In this document: positions 46,190 through 55,494 of the stretch, piece after piece
Layout: each line of letters starts with the position of its first letter
Numbering within the stretch: the stretch's first letter is position 1
Assembly: GCA_964017195.1 (NCBI GenBank)
Contig: OZ024895.1
Span: forward strand, 20,799,534-20,863,533
DNA: 64,000 nucleotides
Source of the DNA: Siderastrea radians
Lineage: Eukaryota > Cnidaria > Anthozoa > Scleractinia > Rhizangiidae
Direction of reading: 5' to 3'
Translations under genes and position numbers: made by a program
Notes under the pieces: model-generated
What the model was told of the DNA's origin: nothing
The model's input: only the letters and a program-made list of their open reading frames with translations
The model's database searches: none

Positions 46190-49100
46190 TATTATTTTTA
46201 TTATTACTGTTTTATTTTTAGGGCAATTTTAGTGTATCTTATACCAGTGAAAATGCTCCTGGTAAGTGTTCTGTATTTGTTTTTCACCCTTATGGATGGT
46301 GCCTCCTTTTAGTACTGTCCATACATTCTGCGCCTAACGGGATGGTCTGATTAAGGACGGTGCCTACTAATGAGGTGTTTTTGTGTGGTTTATGACTATG
46401 GGGGAAAAGCAGATCTCAGCAAGAGCTGTTGGAATCCAAAAAGAGAATTGGGGGTAACTATGCATTGTTCAGAGGTAATTGAGCTTAAATTTGAAAAGAA
46501 AATGCCACGCATTGTTCTGTATTTTAAAGCTTTTTAAAATTATGTTTGCTAAAATGTTATCTCTGAAAAATGCATAGTTACCCACAACTTTCTCTTTGGA
46601 TAATTTAATAACCCTTGATAAGATCAGCTTTTTCCCCATAGTCATAACCTACCCAGTGGCTGTGTTTGATGCATCTTGCACATGCAGGATAGGAAATTGA
46701 TCAGTTTTGTGCACAGGTTTTCTTATTTGCCTACCGGCATAAAATTGGATTGGGCCTAAGCTTACGTTAAACGTTTTCAGCTGTCACATCTGAAAACCAG
46801 CTTAATTCTCTACTTTTATAGGGCTATATACCAAAAGAAGACCTACTGTATAAATACAACTTGACTCAGTTTGTTGATGTAGTCAGAGCTGTCAGGTACG
46901 AGGATAAATATTCATAAGATGAGTTTTGTAACCCTGTAAGCCCCAGTAGAGACAAACATCCAATTTTAATTAACAATTAGATTATGAGCTCGAGATTTCT
47001 ATCACCTATAGATATCGAGAGCGAATAATCTAGTTGTTTTAGTATAAATCTCAATTAATGTTCCACTAAAGTGAAAAGTTTTACATCATTGCACTGTTAT
47101 TTTGAAGTATGAGACTGTGCCTGCCACTCACCTTTTCGCTACTCACTATCTATCACAGAATAGATAGCGAGTAGGGTAGCCAATCAGATTGCAGCATTTA
47201 TGATAGAACGCTAGTAGATTTATACTAACTACAAATATATCAGCACTTGATCAAACAGACAGGTCATGAGAATAAAGGAATTGATTACTAAAAACAAAAT
47301 GTCTTGACGTTTAATCAAATTCTCCCAACTAGTAAGATAAGAAATACACATGTAAGAAGAAGAGTGAAGAGAACATACATGTTGATATTAAGGCTTAACC
47401 CTCTCACTCCCAGAGTCAGTTATGGAGACATTAAGGTGATTCTAACTTCTTAGTTTGTGGATGAAATCCTATGGTGTGATCATTCAAATGACTCCTCTTC
47501 AGCAGTACTTTCACATGCTACTATTTATATTTCAGTATTTTACAAGACGAAATTCGGGATTGTTCTTGAATTTTGAATCTTGGCACTCTTGGGAGTGAAA
47601 GGGTCAAAGGATCCCTCGCTTGTCTATCACTGAGACCAACAGCAGCAGTACTTTTTGTGTTACTGTTTGATATGCTTTACAATGTTGCTCTAACTTTTGA
47701 GTGTGTTGGTGTTTATTCTGCTGTACAAGGTGTTTTATTACTTTCGAGCCTAAGTCCTAAAGCAGGGTTCGTACAGGTCCTGGAAATCCTAGAAAGTCCT
47801 GGAATTTCATTCTAACAATTTCCAGGACTGGAAAGTCCTGGAAATCTATAAAGTCTTGTAAAAAAATATTCTTTAAAAAGAATTCTGCAGTATTACTTTT
47901 GGATTTATATTTCGTAAGGGTCTATTGCTTCAATTATCTGAGTCCTATCTGAGTCCTGGAGAAGTCCTGGATAAGGCCTGGAAAATTGTTTCTGAAAAAG
48001 GGTACGAACCCTGTAAAGTGCATGTGACCAAATCACAAATATCGAGAATTGCTTTCGTGTGTGCTGTACAAGGTTCTAAGCACTTTAAGCAGTAATTATG
48101 TTTCAGTGTGCCCTGCAGACAGCTCTTAATATTTATTTCTATGGACAAAACTCTATAAGTGTAACAACTACTGCGCAGCACTTATGGTATGAAGTGTGTT
48201 TACTATTTATTTTTCAGAATGGGAAATCTTGCACTTTTCAACGAAACCTTAGAAAGACAGCAGGTAATTTATAAAGCTTCTCAGTAATTATGTGATTTTT
48301 ATGTCACTCATTATTTGTTGTTCACCACTGTCATGGATTTTCTATTTTCCAGGCCTTTTTTATCCAGTGTGGTGTTTACCTTATCCTAGAAAAGTTAAAG
48401 ATCATAACATACAGAAACTTGTTCAAAAAAGTGTAAGTCTTGGAACTCATTTGGAATGATGTATTTTGTAAGATATAAAAAAATGCCACTAGTAAGTAAT
48501 TCCAACTGTGATTTGACATAATGTTGGGACAATTGGTTTAGAGAGCAATAATCATCACTTACTTGCCAGATGAATAAAAGTCTGCCTTGAGCAAATGTTA
48601 GTTGTGAAAAAACTAACATAATCAAGTATCCGATCACTTTTTGATTTGATCAACTAAATGGTGACTTGATTCTTTCAGGAAAAAACTTATTTGCAGCGCT
48701 CTTAAATGTGAAAAAAAAAAGGTGAAAAAGTGCGTTTTGATGACAACACATTTCCTGATATTTTTCTGTGTTTTTAGGACTCTTCTTTTAAAAACTCATC
48801 AGCTACCTCTAGATGCCTTTGTCGTGGCTCTTAAGGGAATGAAGGTGGGAATCTAGTCATGTTTGTGCTTTAATATTGTATTAATTGTGTCGTGGAAGCT
48901 TGGTGTGTTTTCTTTCCATCCAGGCCCCACCCCGGTTGTTCGTCATTCTGTGCGAGCGCGCTCGATGTAGTACAATCTGTAGTAGTTAGCAGTAACAAAT
49001 TGGTATTGTTACTGCCCTGATACTCGCCTCCTGAAAAATCGTGAGTCCCAGTCCGATGTTTAAATGCGCGCTTGCTTTAATTTCTTGAAGCAAAGAAATA

Positions 49101-49594
49101 TACGATACCAGGCGTTTTTTTTTTTTTAATAGAACCGCACGGACAATTTTTACCCCAATTTTAATTTCTAAAAGTAATTTACACTTGATCTACCGCCGTT
49201 TTCTAGAACACTAACTTGGATAAACGAAGTAAGGTTTTGAAATCTCTTCCCTAATTTTTGTAGGTTGAGGACATAGACGTTATTGAGGTAGAGTGCATAG
49301 TAGCCAATCTTATATTTATGGTAAGTTATTTTATAACATGATCAGTGACTATAGTACTATTTGGCATGAATATTTGAACGGGTGTTTCCCTGTTTTTCCG
49401 TGGGCTCTTTTCTTGAAGCGCGGTTTCCGAGAGCGGAACTCGAGGAAAGCTGTGAGCTTCAAGGAACTAAAGTGAGGTAACTGAACCGGTTTGTGTCTTT
49501 TAAGGGTTACATCAAAGGCTATATATCGCACCAGCACCAGAAGCTAGTAGTCAGCAAACAGAATCCATTTCCTGCCTTGACGAGCTTTCTCTAA
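31155..49594 (+). CDS. PCID2: PCID2: PCI domain-containing protein 2, complete, 19 coding exons
   Basis: Coding exons: 31155-31190, 31324-31365, 32613-32660, 33253-33326, 34906-34971, 35863-35904, 38170-38224, 39060-39163, 39923-39998, 40893-40987, 44096-44142, 44674-44734, 46222-46261, 46822-46895, 48218-48263, 48353-48432, 48778-48844, 49264-49320, 49505-49594. They sum to 1200 nt, 399 residues plus stop, matching the length I recall for vertebrate PCID2. Diagnostic blocks: [12 protein letters not shown] start, [84 protein letters not shown] and the C-terminal [20 protein letters not shown]2 is the THP1-type PCI/winged-helix subunit of the TREX-2 mRNA export complex and acts in the nucleus at nuclear pores. 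All introns are GT-AG except intron 5, which is AT-AC. The ATG is 12 bp from the end of a 15.6-kb mobile element. Confidence 0.97.
31664..31683. repeat. Poly-G run
   Basis: About 20 consecutive G in a PCID2 intron. It is a possible G-quadruplex former or an unstable tract. Other shorter G/C runs occur near 39179, 40506 and 50592. Confidence 0.9.
31832..31954. mobile_element. TTAA-ended MITE, 123 bp
   Basis: Starts TTAACCCTCTAAGTCC and ends GGGGCTTAAAGGGTTAA, with TTAA at both borders. Lies in PCID2 intron 2. Same family as the copies beginning at 44873 and 46928. Confidence 0.75.
32076..32543. mobile_element. Foldback MITE, 468 bp
   Basis: Arms of about 100 bp pair: both begin CAAGAGAGGAT and share CCCCCATATAGG, CCTAATCCCTCT and TTATTTTTAGTAACAAA. 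There is no transposase. PCID2 intron 2. Confidence 0.85.
33497..34458. mobile_element. 962-bp element with 150-bp TIRs and 9-bp TSD
   Basis: Termini TAGACTACRAGCAGTCTCTC, inverted, with arms of about 150 bp (33497-33650 and 34305-34458). Flanked by AGTATAGCG (33488-33496) and AGTATAGTG (34459-34467), a 9-bp duplication with one change. The duplication length and long arms suggest a Mutator-like non-autonomous element. PCID2 intron 4. Confidence 0.8.
34972..35862 (+). other. PCID2: AT-AC U12-type intron of PCID2
   Basis: The intron starts ATATCCTTT, a full match to the U12 5' splice-site consensus. It ends ...GATCTTAACAAATGGTAC, with a TCTTAAC branch-site-like motif whose A (35852) is 10 nt before the AC end. 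Joining 34971 to 35863 restores the reading ...VVVQSFTRAFQ..., collinear with the family. No GT-AG alternative does this. Confidence 0.9.
35290..35515. repeat. Irregular repeat of 'ACCCTGTTTAGGRCAAA'
   Basis: About five copies of an 'ACCCTGTTTAGGACA'-like block spaced roughly 50-60 bp apart inside the AT-AC intron. No coding role is seen. Confidence 0.65.
37598..37850 (+). mobile_element. tRNA-derived SINE
   Basis: The head carries an A-box-like TAGTGGTTAGTGGATAG and a B-box-like GGTTGATGCC at tRNA-like spacing. A body with 'AAACTTTACCTCATC' and 'CACCTGTATAAATGGAACC' follows, as in common invertebrate SINEs. PCID2 intron 6. Confidence 0.65.
40085..40530. repeat. Repeat element with GAGTAATCC/CCCC-rich ends
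   Basis: 'GAGTAATCCCCAGGGGGG' on the left is mirrored by a 'CCCCCCCCCCACCCGGG' then 'GAGTAATT' stretch on the right. Inside, 'ACCCCTTTCATATACC'-like blocks recur several times. PCID2 intron 10 spans the neighbouring region; this copy lies in intron 9. Confidence 0.5.
41890..43415. mobile_element. 1.5-kb CAGGG-ended element with internal minisatellite, 5-bp TSD
   Basis: CAGGGCTCGAGACTAA at 41890 and its inverse ending at 43415. AACTG flanks both sides, giving a 5-bp duplication. Subterminal 'TTTGGCTAGT' and 'CACTAGCCA' motifs mirror each other. The core (about 42130-43080) is a degenerate tandem array around 'AACGTTTCTCCGTACG'. The CAGGG termini recall hAT-type elements. Non-autonomous; PCID2 intron 10. 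Confidence 0.8.
44873..45065. mobile_element. TTAA-ended MITE, right end interrupted
   Basis: Begins TTAACCCTTTAAGCCCC and reaches GGGGC at 45061-45065, where the complete family copy at 31832-31954 continues TTAAAGGGTTAA. Here the next element (45066) begins at the TTAA. PCID2 intron 12. Confidence 0.65.
45066..45467. mobile_element. TTAA-ended foldback MITE, 402 bp
   Basis: Starts TTAAGACGATTTCCGCTCAA and ends in the inverse (TTGAGTGGAATCCGTCTTAA). Arms share 'GCTCAACATTCGAGCARTAA'-like sequence. Shares its termini with 13465-13892. Appears inserted into or against the preceding TTAACCC MITE. Confidence 0.8.
46118..46200. repeat. (ATC)n microsatellite
   Basis: CATCAT/TTATTA trinucleotide run. 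It produces an artefactual poly-His frame. PCID2 intron 12. Confidence 0.95.
46351..46650. mobile_element. Foldback element starting TTAAGGACGGTGCC
   Basis: Inverted arms share 'GACTATGGGGGAAAA', 'AATCCAAA' and 'GGGTAACTATGCATT'. A half copy of the same family lies at 51068-51210. PCID2 intron 13. Confidence 0.7.
46928..47394. mobile_element. TTAACCC-family MITE with a second MITE nested inside
   Basis: Left end 'TAACCCTGTAAGCCCC', right part 'TGTCTTGACGTTTAATCAAA' to 'GGCTTAA' as in the 31832 copy. Between them (about 47030-47235) another inverted-repeat element is marked by 'TTTTAGTATAAATCT' and 'GATTTATACTAA'. PCID2 intron 14. Confidence 0.55.
47395..47607. mobile_element. MITE with TTAACCCTCTCACTCCC terminus
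   Basis: TTAACCCTCTCACTCCCAGAG on the left pairs with CTTGGGAGTGAAAGGGTCAA on the right. It abuts the preceding MITE at a shared TTAA. PCID2 intron 14. Confidence 0.7.
47763..48013. mobile_element. CAGGG-ended MITE, 251 bp, 5-bp TSD
   Basis: CAGGGTTCGTAC and its inverse GTACGAACCCTG bound the element. TAAAG is duplicated at 47758-47762 and 48014-48018. The interior is built from repeated 'AGTCCTGGAAAT'-like blocks. hAT-like by terminus. PCID2 intron 14. Confidence 0.85.
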
Positions 49595-49901
49595 CAACCA
49601 AGGTTGCAAGATGGAACAAAGTGCACTGTATTTTGTCCTTGGACTCTTAATGGCGTAGCCTGTTCCCACGCGGATCGCTGGATAGGGATAAAAAGCCGAG
49701 CTCAAAGAAACACTATTGCGTGCTGGTCCTATCTTCTTTTTCCGCTCACAAAACTTTTCCTTACGCGCGCTATCTTTCCCTCACTTCCCAATATCTCAGC
49801 TCCTGCAGTGGTTCGACAAACGTGACCGTCAATTTACTGAAAAACAAACTCATTCTATTTCGAGTTAACGTGCACTTGATTTCATCCGGAAGTTTATGGC
49901 C

Positions 49902-49995
49902 ATCTCGCCACCACAAGTCATCGTGCCACCAAGTGAGGTTATCTCTGCACCACGTGGTCCCTTGGTGGCGGGGTGACTTGTGGTGGCGAGATGGC
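49902..49995. repeat. Palindromic repeat 'CATCTCGCCACCACAAGTCA'
   Basis: CATCTCGCCACCACAAGTCA at 49902 is matched by TGACTTGTGGTGGCGAGATG ending near 49993, with related half-sites between and after. A small MITE or hairpin. Confidence 0.8.
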
Positions 49996-51232
49996 TCATG
50001 GCGAGTCTTCCCGGTGGCGAGATGACTGGATAGCTTTGATCCTAGCGTAACAACTGGATTGTTCGGTCGATTGTAATGGCGCAGGTAGCATCTCTCGTTA
50101 CGTAGGATACAGGCAGATTAGAATTCTCTACTACTTCTATGTTATTTGCGGTTTCTCTAACAAATAAAACTAGAAAACTTGGAAACCTGGTGACGTAAGA
50201 TTGAAGAGACATTTTTTGTTGTTTTGATCCATTGTCAGTGAAGTCTCTGGTAGACCAGATTTAAGAAAAGAAAGAATAGACGCTCACAGACAATGTGTAT
50301 TTAGTTTTTTTGGTTTTTACCAAACATTCCGTCGACCACGTTTTGGCCGACGGCTTTGAGGTAAATGTCTTGTATCGCTTATCAAATAAGCTTTCTGAAG
50401 GCGTCTTTTTGCTCTCCCTTTATGAAATAAAGTTGGAATACTGAAATATGCTTTCACCATGTTTTCTTTGTTATCCTTGCATCTGTACCACTTGAGGCAT
50501 GGGTGGGGTTTTTTTTTTTTGTTTGCAAGTTTTGTTTTGGTTTCTTTTAATTTGGTTGTTTGTTGTTTGTTTTTCGACGCGCGCGGGAAGCGGGGGGGGG
50601 GGGGTGGGGGGATTGAAAGTTTTGCATGTCGCTCACTGGATTTTTTATTATCATTTTGCCCCGGAATATATTTCGTGGACAAGCTTGAAAAACACACCAT
50701 TCGATTCAGGAATAACGTTTTCTTCGAATCCGAGGCGTGGCGCTAAACGCTTGCAGTTAACCCCACAAAAGGACTAAGCACTTTGCGCTCCTCGCTGACT
50801 TGTCCCCAGAACTCGAAGAAAACGCTTGGTCACCAAGACTTAACGAATGCTGGCGCTACTGGGGTGTTTTCTAAGCGCCATCCACGAAATATATGGGGAG
50901 ACACGACCAGAAAAGACAAGGGAGTACTTCACTGTGATTAATTTAAGGTGTCGCGATCGACATTACAGCCACGCTCGTGACATTTCGTAAATGTCTTTGG
51001 TCTTGGCGAATTGAGAAAAGGAACCATGACTGATTTTTTTTCAAGGAAAATGTTCCCATAGAAATTCTTAAGGATGGTGCCTCCTAGTACAGAGGTATTT
51101 TTTGAAAGGTGATGACTATGGGGGGAAAGGAGATCTCAACAAGGGTTATTGGGATCCAAAAAGAAAAGTATGGGTAACCACGCATTTTTTAGAGATGACT
51201 AAGCAACCATAATTCAAAAAAAGCTTTCACCC

Positions 51233-52097
51233 TTTCCCGTCCAATTTTTTCCTTAAGAAACGCATTTTTTACCGTTAAAGTGGTTTTTTGAGTGCTATGT
51301 TGCCAAATGCCTCTAAACTTTGCTACAAAAGCGTTTTCTTTCAATTAAGCTAGATTTTGAACCAGCTTCTGTTGTAAATTGTACAATATTTTGCTTTCAC
51401 GCATGCGCATAAGCCAAAATTTGGACCTGCTTTTTTTGCGGATTTCAATCAATCAATCCTCTATTAACGTGGTCAGCACGCTTAGCTGAAAAGCTAGTTT
51501 ACAGGTGCGCCACGAAATAAAAATACAGAATAGAAGAATAAAAACTTCTTGGAAGTGTATAAATTAAGTTAAGCTATAATTAAGAATGACTACGTGTTAT
51601 AATATTTTGTCTAACTGAGAATAAAATATAGAAATATAAAAATATTATTAAAAACAGTAAAATAGTAAAAATTGTATTGAGAAGAAAAAAATGTATGGCA
51701 TGTATTCATTTCCAATTTTTTTCTCGCTTCTTTTGCTTTCCTTTTTCTCTCCCTTTCTTTTCTCTTTATCTTCTACCCTTTATCCCCTTTCTATCCACTG
51801 GAAAAGTTTTGACCTCAGTCCTTCAAAAAACCTGGAAATGGAACATTGATCAACTAGGTGACTTGGCCTATTTTACCACCAACTTTGCACCCCAAGTTGG
51901 ACACGTTTTTTCTGGTATAGCTCTGCCAGAATTTGGTCGATATTCAAAATGGACACACGTATAGATGGATCTGTCCTTGCTGTATTAGCTGCTTATCAAA
52001 ACAATTTGGTGACGACAAAAATGATGACGTGACAAGTGGTTCAATGGTTCCCGACTTTAACGTCGGGAAAATACTACTCTTGACGGGAAAGAGTTAA
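51233..52097. repeat. Dispersed repeat with 'CCCTTTCCCGTC' and 'GACGGGAAAGAGTTAA' ends
   Basis: The left part is homologous to 22947-23150 (both include the TTGCTA.AAAAGC stretch, 'GTACAATATTT' and 'CATGCGCATAAGCCAAA'). The right end mirrors the left end, so this may be a long MITE. Confidence 0.55.
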
Positions 52098-52859
52098 AAT
52101 AAAAAGAATGTATGGCATTTTCTTTCCAAATTTGAGCTTCCCCAATTTTCTTTTTGGATTTATATAGACCTTTCTAAGATGTGCTTTGTTCCACTTAGTG
52201 AAAAGAAAACAACGTAAAGCTGATGTCTTTGTGTTAGTAGGCAAATTCCTTACATGTAAGAAACCTGATGAGCAGAATGTATGCGCATTAACAAAAGGAG
52301 GCATCGTCCTTAAAACTTTCCTATTGGAAAGACCTGCGTGTAGTCTACAATGGACATGAGGTCGTTTCACAAGTTTAGGTCTAGATGTCGAGAAATTTGG
52401 AAATATGAAAAATGCATTACCTTGTGCATCCCCTATGCGTCGCTGAGTTGCTATGGTAAACCCGATGTCAAACAAACTGGCTTTGTTAGGACGTTCGTTC
52501 AACGTGTAGTAAATGTGTAAAGTAGTTAGTCCTACAGCACTCTGACAGTGAAGTATCAGCCGTTCAAATGTTGATGGTGTTTTCTTACAAAATCCAGGCG
52601 AATCACTTTAATTACTTTCAACTGCTCGATTTCCAGCTGTTTCGTGAAAAGTTAACCGCTGTATATAGTAACAACAACAGTACAGACAGGCTGGAATAAT
52701 ATTTTATATATTTAATTTTTTCTCTGTTGTACATCTGATAGAAAACACTGAAATCCCAGCCCGGAGCTTTCCCTAATCGTTGCGTAACACCAAACGTAAC
52801 CAAACTTAACTTTTTTTTAAGAACTCAGGCGCCGGATTGAATATTATTTGAATCGCGAA

Positions 52860-55060
52860 GTTGTCTCTGGTCGAGATCCATTCCTCAAATTGTGAAGAAT
52901 GCCGTTTTTGGAAGTTTATTCGCAAGTCGCGATCTAGTTTTTTGCTTCCTTCTTTGTTTTCACACTTGCTTTCTTTTATTTTTTTAAAATTTGCAATTGA
53001 TAACAACAGGTGTTGAGTGACAGAAGAGGGAAAAAATTGCCCAAATTATCTTTAAGATTTTACAGCATAACAATTATTATATTAATAAAAGGTAGGAAAA
53101 ATTACACAAGTTATCTTAGAAAGTTTACAGCGAGCAATAACACAAGGTAGAACCCACTTCACGCGATGAGGCTAATTATTTTAAAGCTCGCGTTTATTAG
53201 AATTTCAGTTGCACACGCCGTTTTGATCTGGCATGATGATCCAATAAACAGTATTTTAAAATCAATTTGATCTGGCATGAGGTGCTTTTTAGCCTTTATT
53301 TCCAATCGTTTATGCGCCGGAAACCCAAACTAACTAAACCGCTGGATGTGGAGCCCAAATGGTTCAAAGGTCTCTAATAGTTCTGAAGTTAAAATGTGTG
53401 TTTGATAAAGGGCAAATATCCACTGCCTCGAGTTATTTCGTCACCACATAATTTCCGACCCTTCCCGAATCTTCCCTTTATTTGAAAGATATGGAAGACA
53501 ATTTTTATGTTAATTTTGATTAAATTCTAAGTTTCAACTGTAATTAAGATAAATATTTATGACCTTATATTTCTAATATGATTAAACTTCAGGACCTGAT
53601 AGACGTTCTTAACGTAATGAAAAGTTAACCATTGCCGGTGTAGAGTACGAAACGTTGAAATAACAATAATAAGTTGCCCAATTAAAACCCAACCAGTAGG
53701 TTTCCACAATGCCTTTATAGCACCAAGCGTTTCTACTGGCGACGTAAAACGGTTATTAATTAAAGATCTGAGGCCTGAGCAAATAGTATTTGATGCGCGA
53801 AACTGTCTCTGGTCGAGATCCTTTCCTCACGTTGTACATGATACCGCTTTTCAAAGGTTTCTAGTCAGTTTTATTTGCCCATTTATGTTTCAGGCCTCTC
53901 AAGAACGCCACAGATCTATCGAAGGTAAAGGCTCGTTTAAACAGGGGTTGTTTGACAAATCAGTTTCTGTGTAGATTTAAGTAGTGCGACTTTCAAAGAC
54001 ACGTGTAGACAAACGGGCGTTTTCATGGCAGTTTTTTGATGATTTACGAATGATCTACAATTTTTATCTGAATTATATCAAAAACCAAAATGTTGCAAAA
54101 ATCTGGAGATTCACGGCCCATCAACTCGTTTTAAGCTTTCATTGTATGCGCTCTCCAATCTGCAGCGCTAGCATTTCAAAATCGCAATTAATTTTTTTGC
54201 TTCCTTGCTTGTTTTCTTTTATTAAGAAATAGTAAGGGTTAACTGGTGTAGGTGACGATTAGGGAAAAATAGCTTCAGTTATCTTAAAAATTTTACACCG
54301 TGTGAGAATAATAAAAGGTAGGAATACCTAACACAAGTTATCTTGAGAATTTTATGGCGAGTAATAACACAAGGTGGATCCCAGTTTTACCCAAGATATT
54401 TACGTTCGTGTTAATTAAAGTTTTGCAAGCACCGTTTTGGTCTGGTGTAATGATCCAGTAAATGTGTTAGTATTAATTAGTTTCACCTGAGGTGTCTCAC
54501 AGGCTTGATTTCTAACTGTTTTAATACGTTCCGGAAAACCGAATTAACTAAACTGCGGGAAATCGAGTCTAGAGGGTTCGAAGCTCTACACAATAATTCT
54601 GGGTTTACCTCGGTGTAAGAACCTGACAAGATTTTCTTTGTTTGTTAGCTTTTGTTTTGCTGTACGGTATTGTTTAAAATGTTTTTGTTTCCTTTGTTTT
54701 ACGTCATCCGTGAGTTTCACAGGTTCTTACACCGAGGTAAAGCCATAATTCTAAAATTAAAACGTATTAAATTAGGGTCACGTTCGCCGATCTTTATTTG
54801 CTATCTATGGAAAACATCTAATTTTATTTAAATTACATTTTTAGTTTTATGTTTAATTAAAATTAGAATGTTTTGACTGTATGGTTAAATTTACTAATAT
54901 ATACCGCTGTTCTACTTGTAGACGCTCTTAACATAATGTAAAGTTCGCCATATTAATATTATGGAGCACAAAAGTTGTAATCATATTCGCAAAATTCAGA
55001 TCTACTCCAGACGTTGCGTTGTGAAAAATGCCCGTTATTCAAAGGTATTTAGTCAGTTTT
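52860..55060. repeat. Diverged tandem segmental duplication, period about 1.2 kb
   Basis: Markers recur in order: 'TCTGGTCGAGATCC' at about 52865 and 53812, with a related 'CAGATCTACTCCAGA' at 54999; 'TTTTTTTGCTTCCTT' at about 52938 and 54194; 'ACACAAGTTATCTT' at about 53103 and 54330; 'ATAACACAAGGT' near 53140 and 54365; 'GATCTGGCATGATGATCCA' near 53226 versus 'GGTCTGGTGTAATGATCCA' near 54450. The copies are substantially diverged. Confidence 0.65.
54601..54744. mobile_element. 144-bp MITE with perfect 8-bp TSD
   Basis: Inverted ends 'TTTACCTCGGTGTAAGAACC' over about 25 bp. ATAATTCT is duplicated exactly at 54593-54600 and 54745-54752. It sits inside the second unit of the ~1.2-kb duplication, so it is younger than that event. 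Confidence 0.9.
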
Positions 55061-55194
55061 ATTTATGCACCTGTGCTTCTGGTATATTTAAGTTCTAAAG
55101 AACACCGTTTATGGCCCGTCTTTAAAGGCGATTTTTGACGCGAATTTTTAAAAATAGATTTTAGCAGGGCAAGGACTGACTACCTGCCTGCCTG

Positions 55195-55340
55195 CCTCCC
55201 TGCCTACCACCTGCCTTTCTAGTTGATGGCTTCCTTGCTTGCATACCTTCCTGCCTGTCTACCTGCTTGCTTTCGTGCATTAGCGCTTCCTTACCTTATT
55301 GTCTGCCTGCATGTCTTTTTTCTTGCTTTCTTTTCGTTCC
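55195..55340. repeat. CCTGCCTG-rich low-complexity stretch
   Basis: Pyrimidine-rich tract of CCTGCC-like units upstream of the GPCR coding exon. Confidence 0.7.
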
Positions 55341-55494
55341 TTTACTCTGTCTTCGTACCCCAATCAAATCAAAGAGTATAAGATTCAACGTAATTCCTCC
55401 AAGTAATCTGCGACAAAATTCTAACAATAATTTGCAAATGAACAAACTATATTGTCTTGATTTCACAGGATCCAACATCTGTGATATTTTTAAC

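Larger units (their letters stand above)
49595..52850. other. PCID2 3' flank and spacer
   Basis: No gene supported. AATAAA-type signals occur near 50163 and 50424 but no PCID2 end can be assigned. Contents: a palindromic repeat (49902-49995), a T-run and G-run (50510-50605), a half copy of the 46351 element (51068-51210), and a long dispersed repeat (51233-52097). Open frames here are repeat-derived. Confidence 0.5.

Noticed and set aside
46088..46312. His-rich frame
   Set aside because: Produced by an (ATC)n microsatellite. Its tail is simply PCID2 exon 13 in frame with intron sequence.
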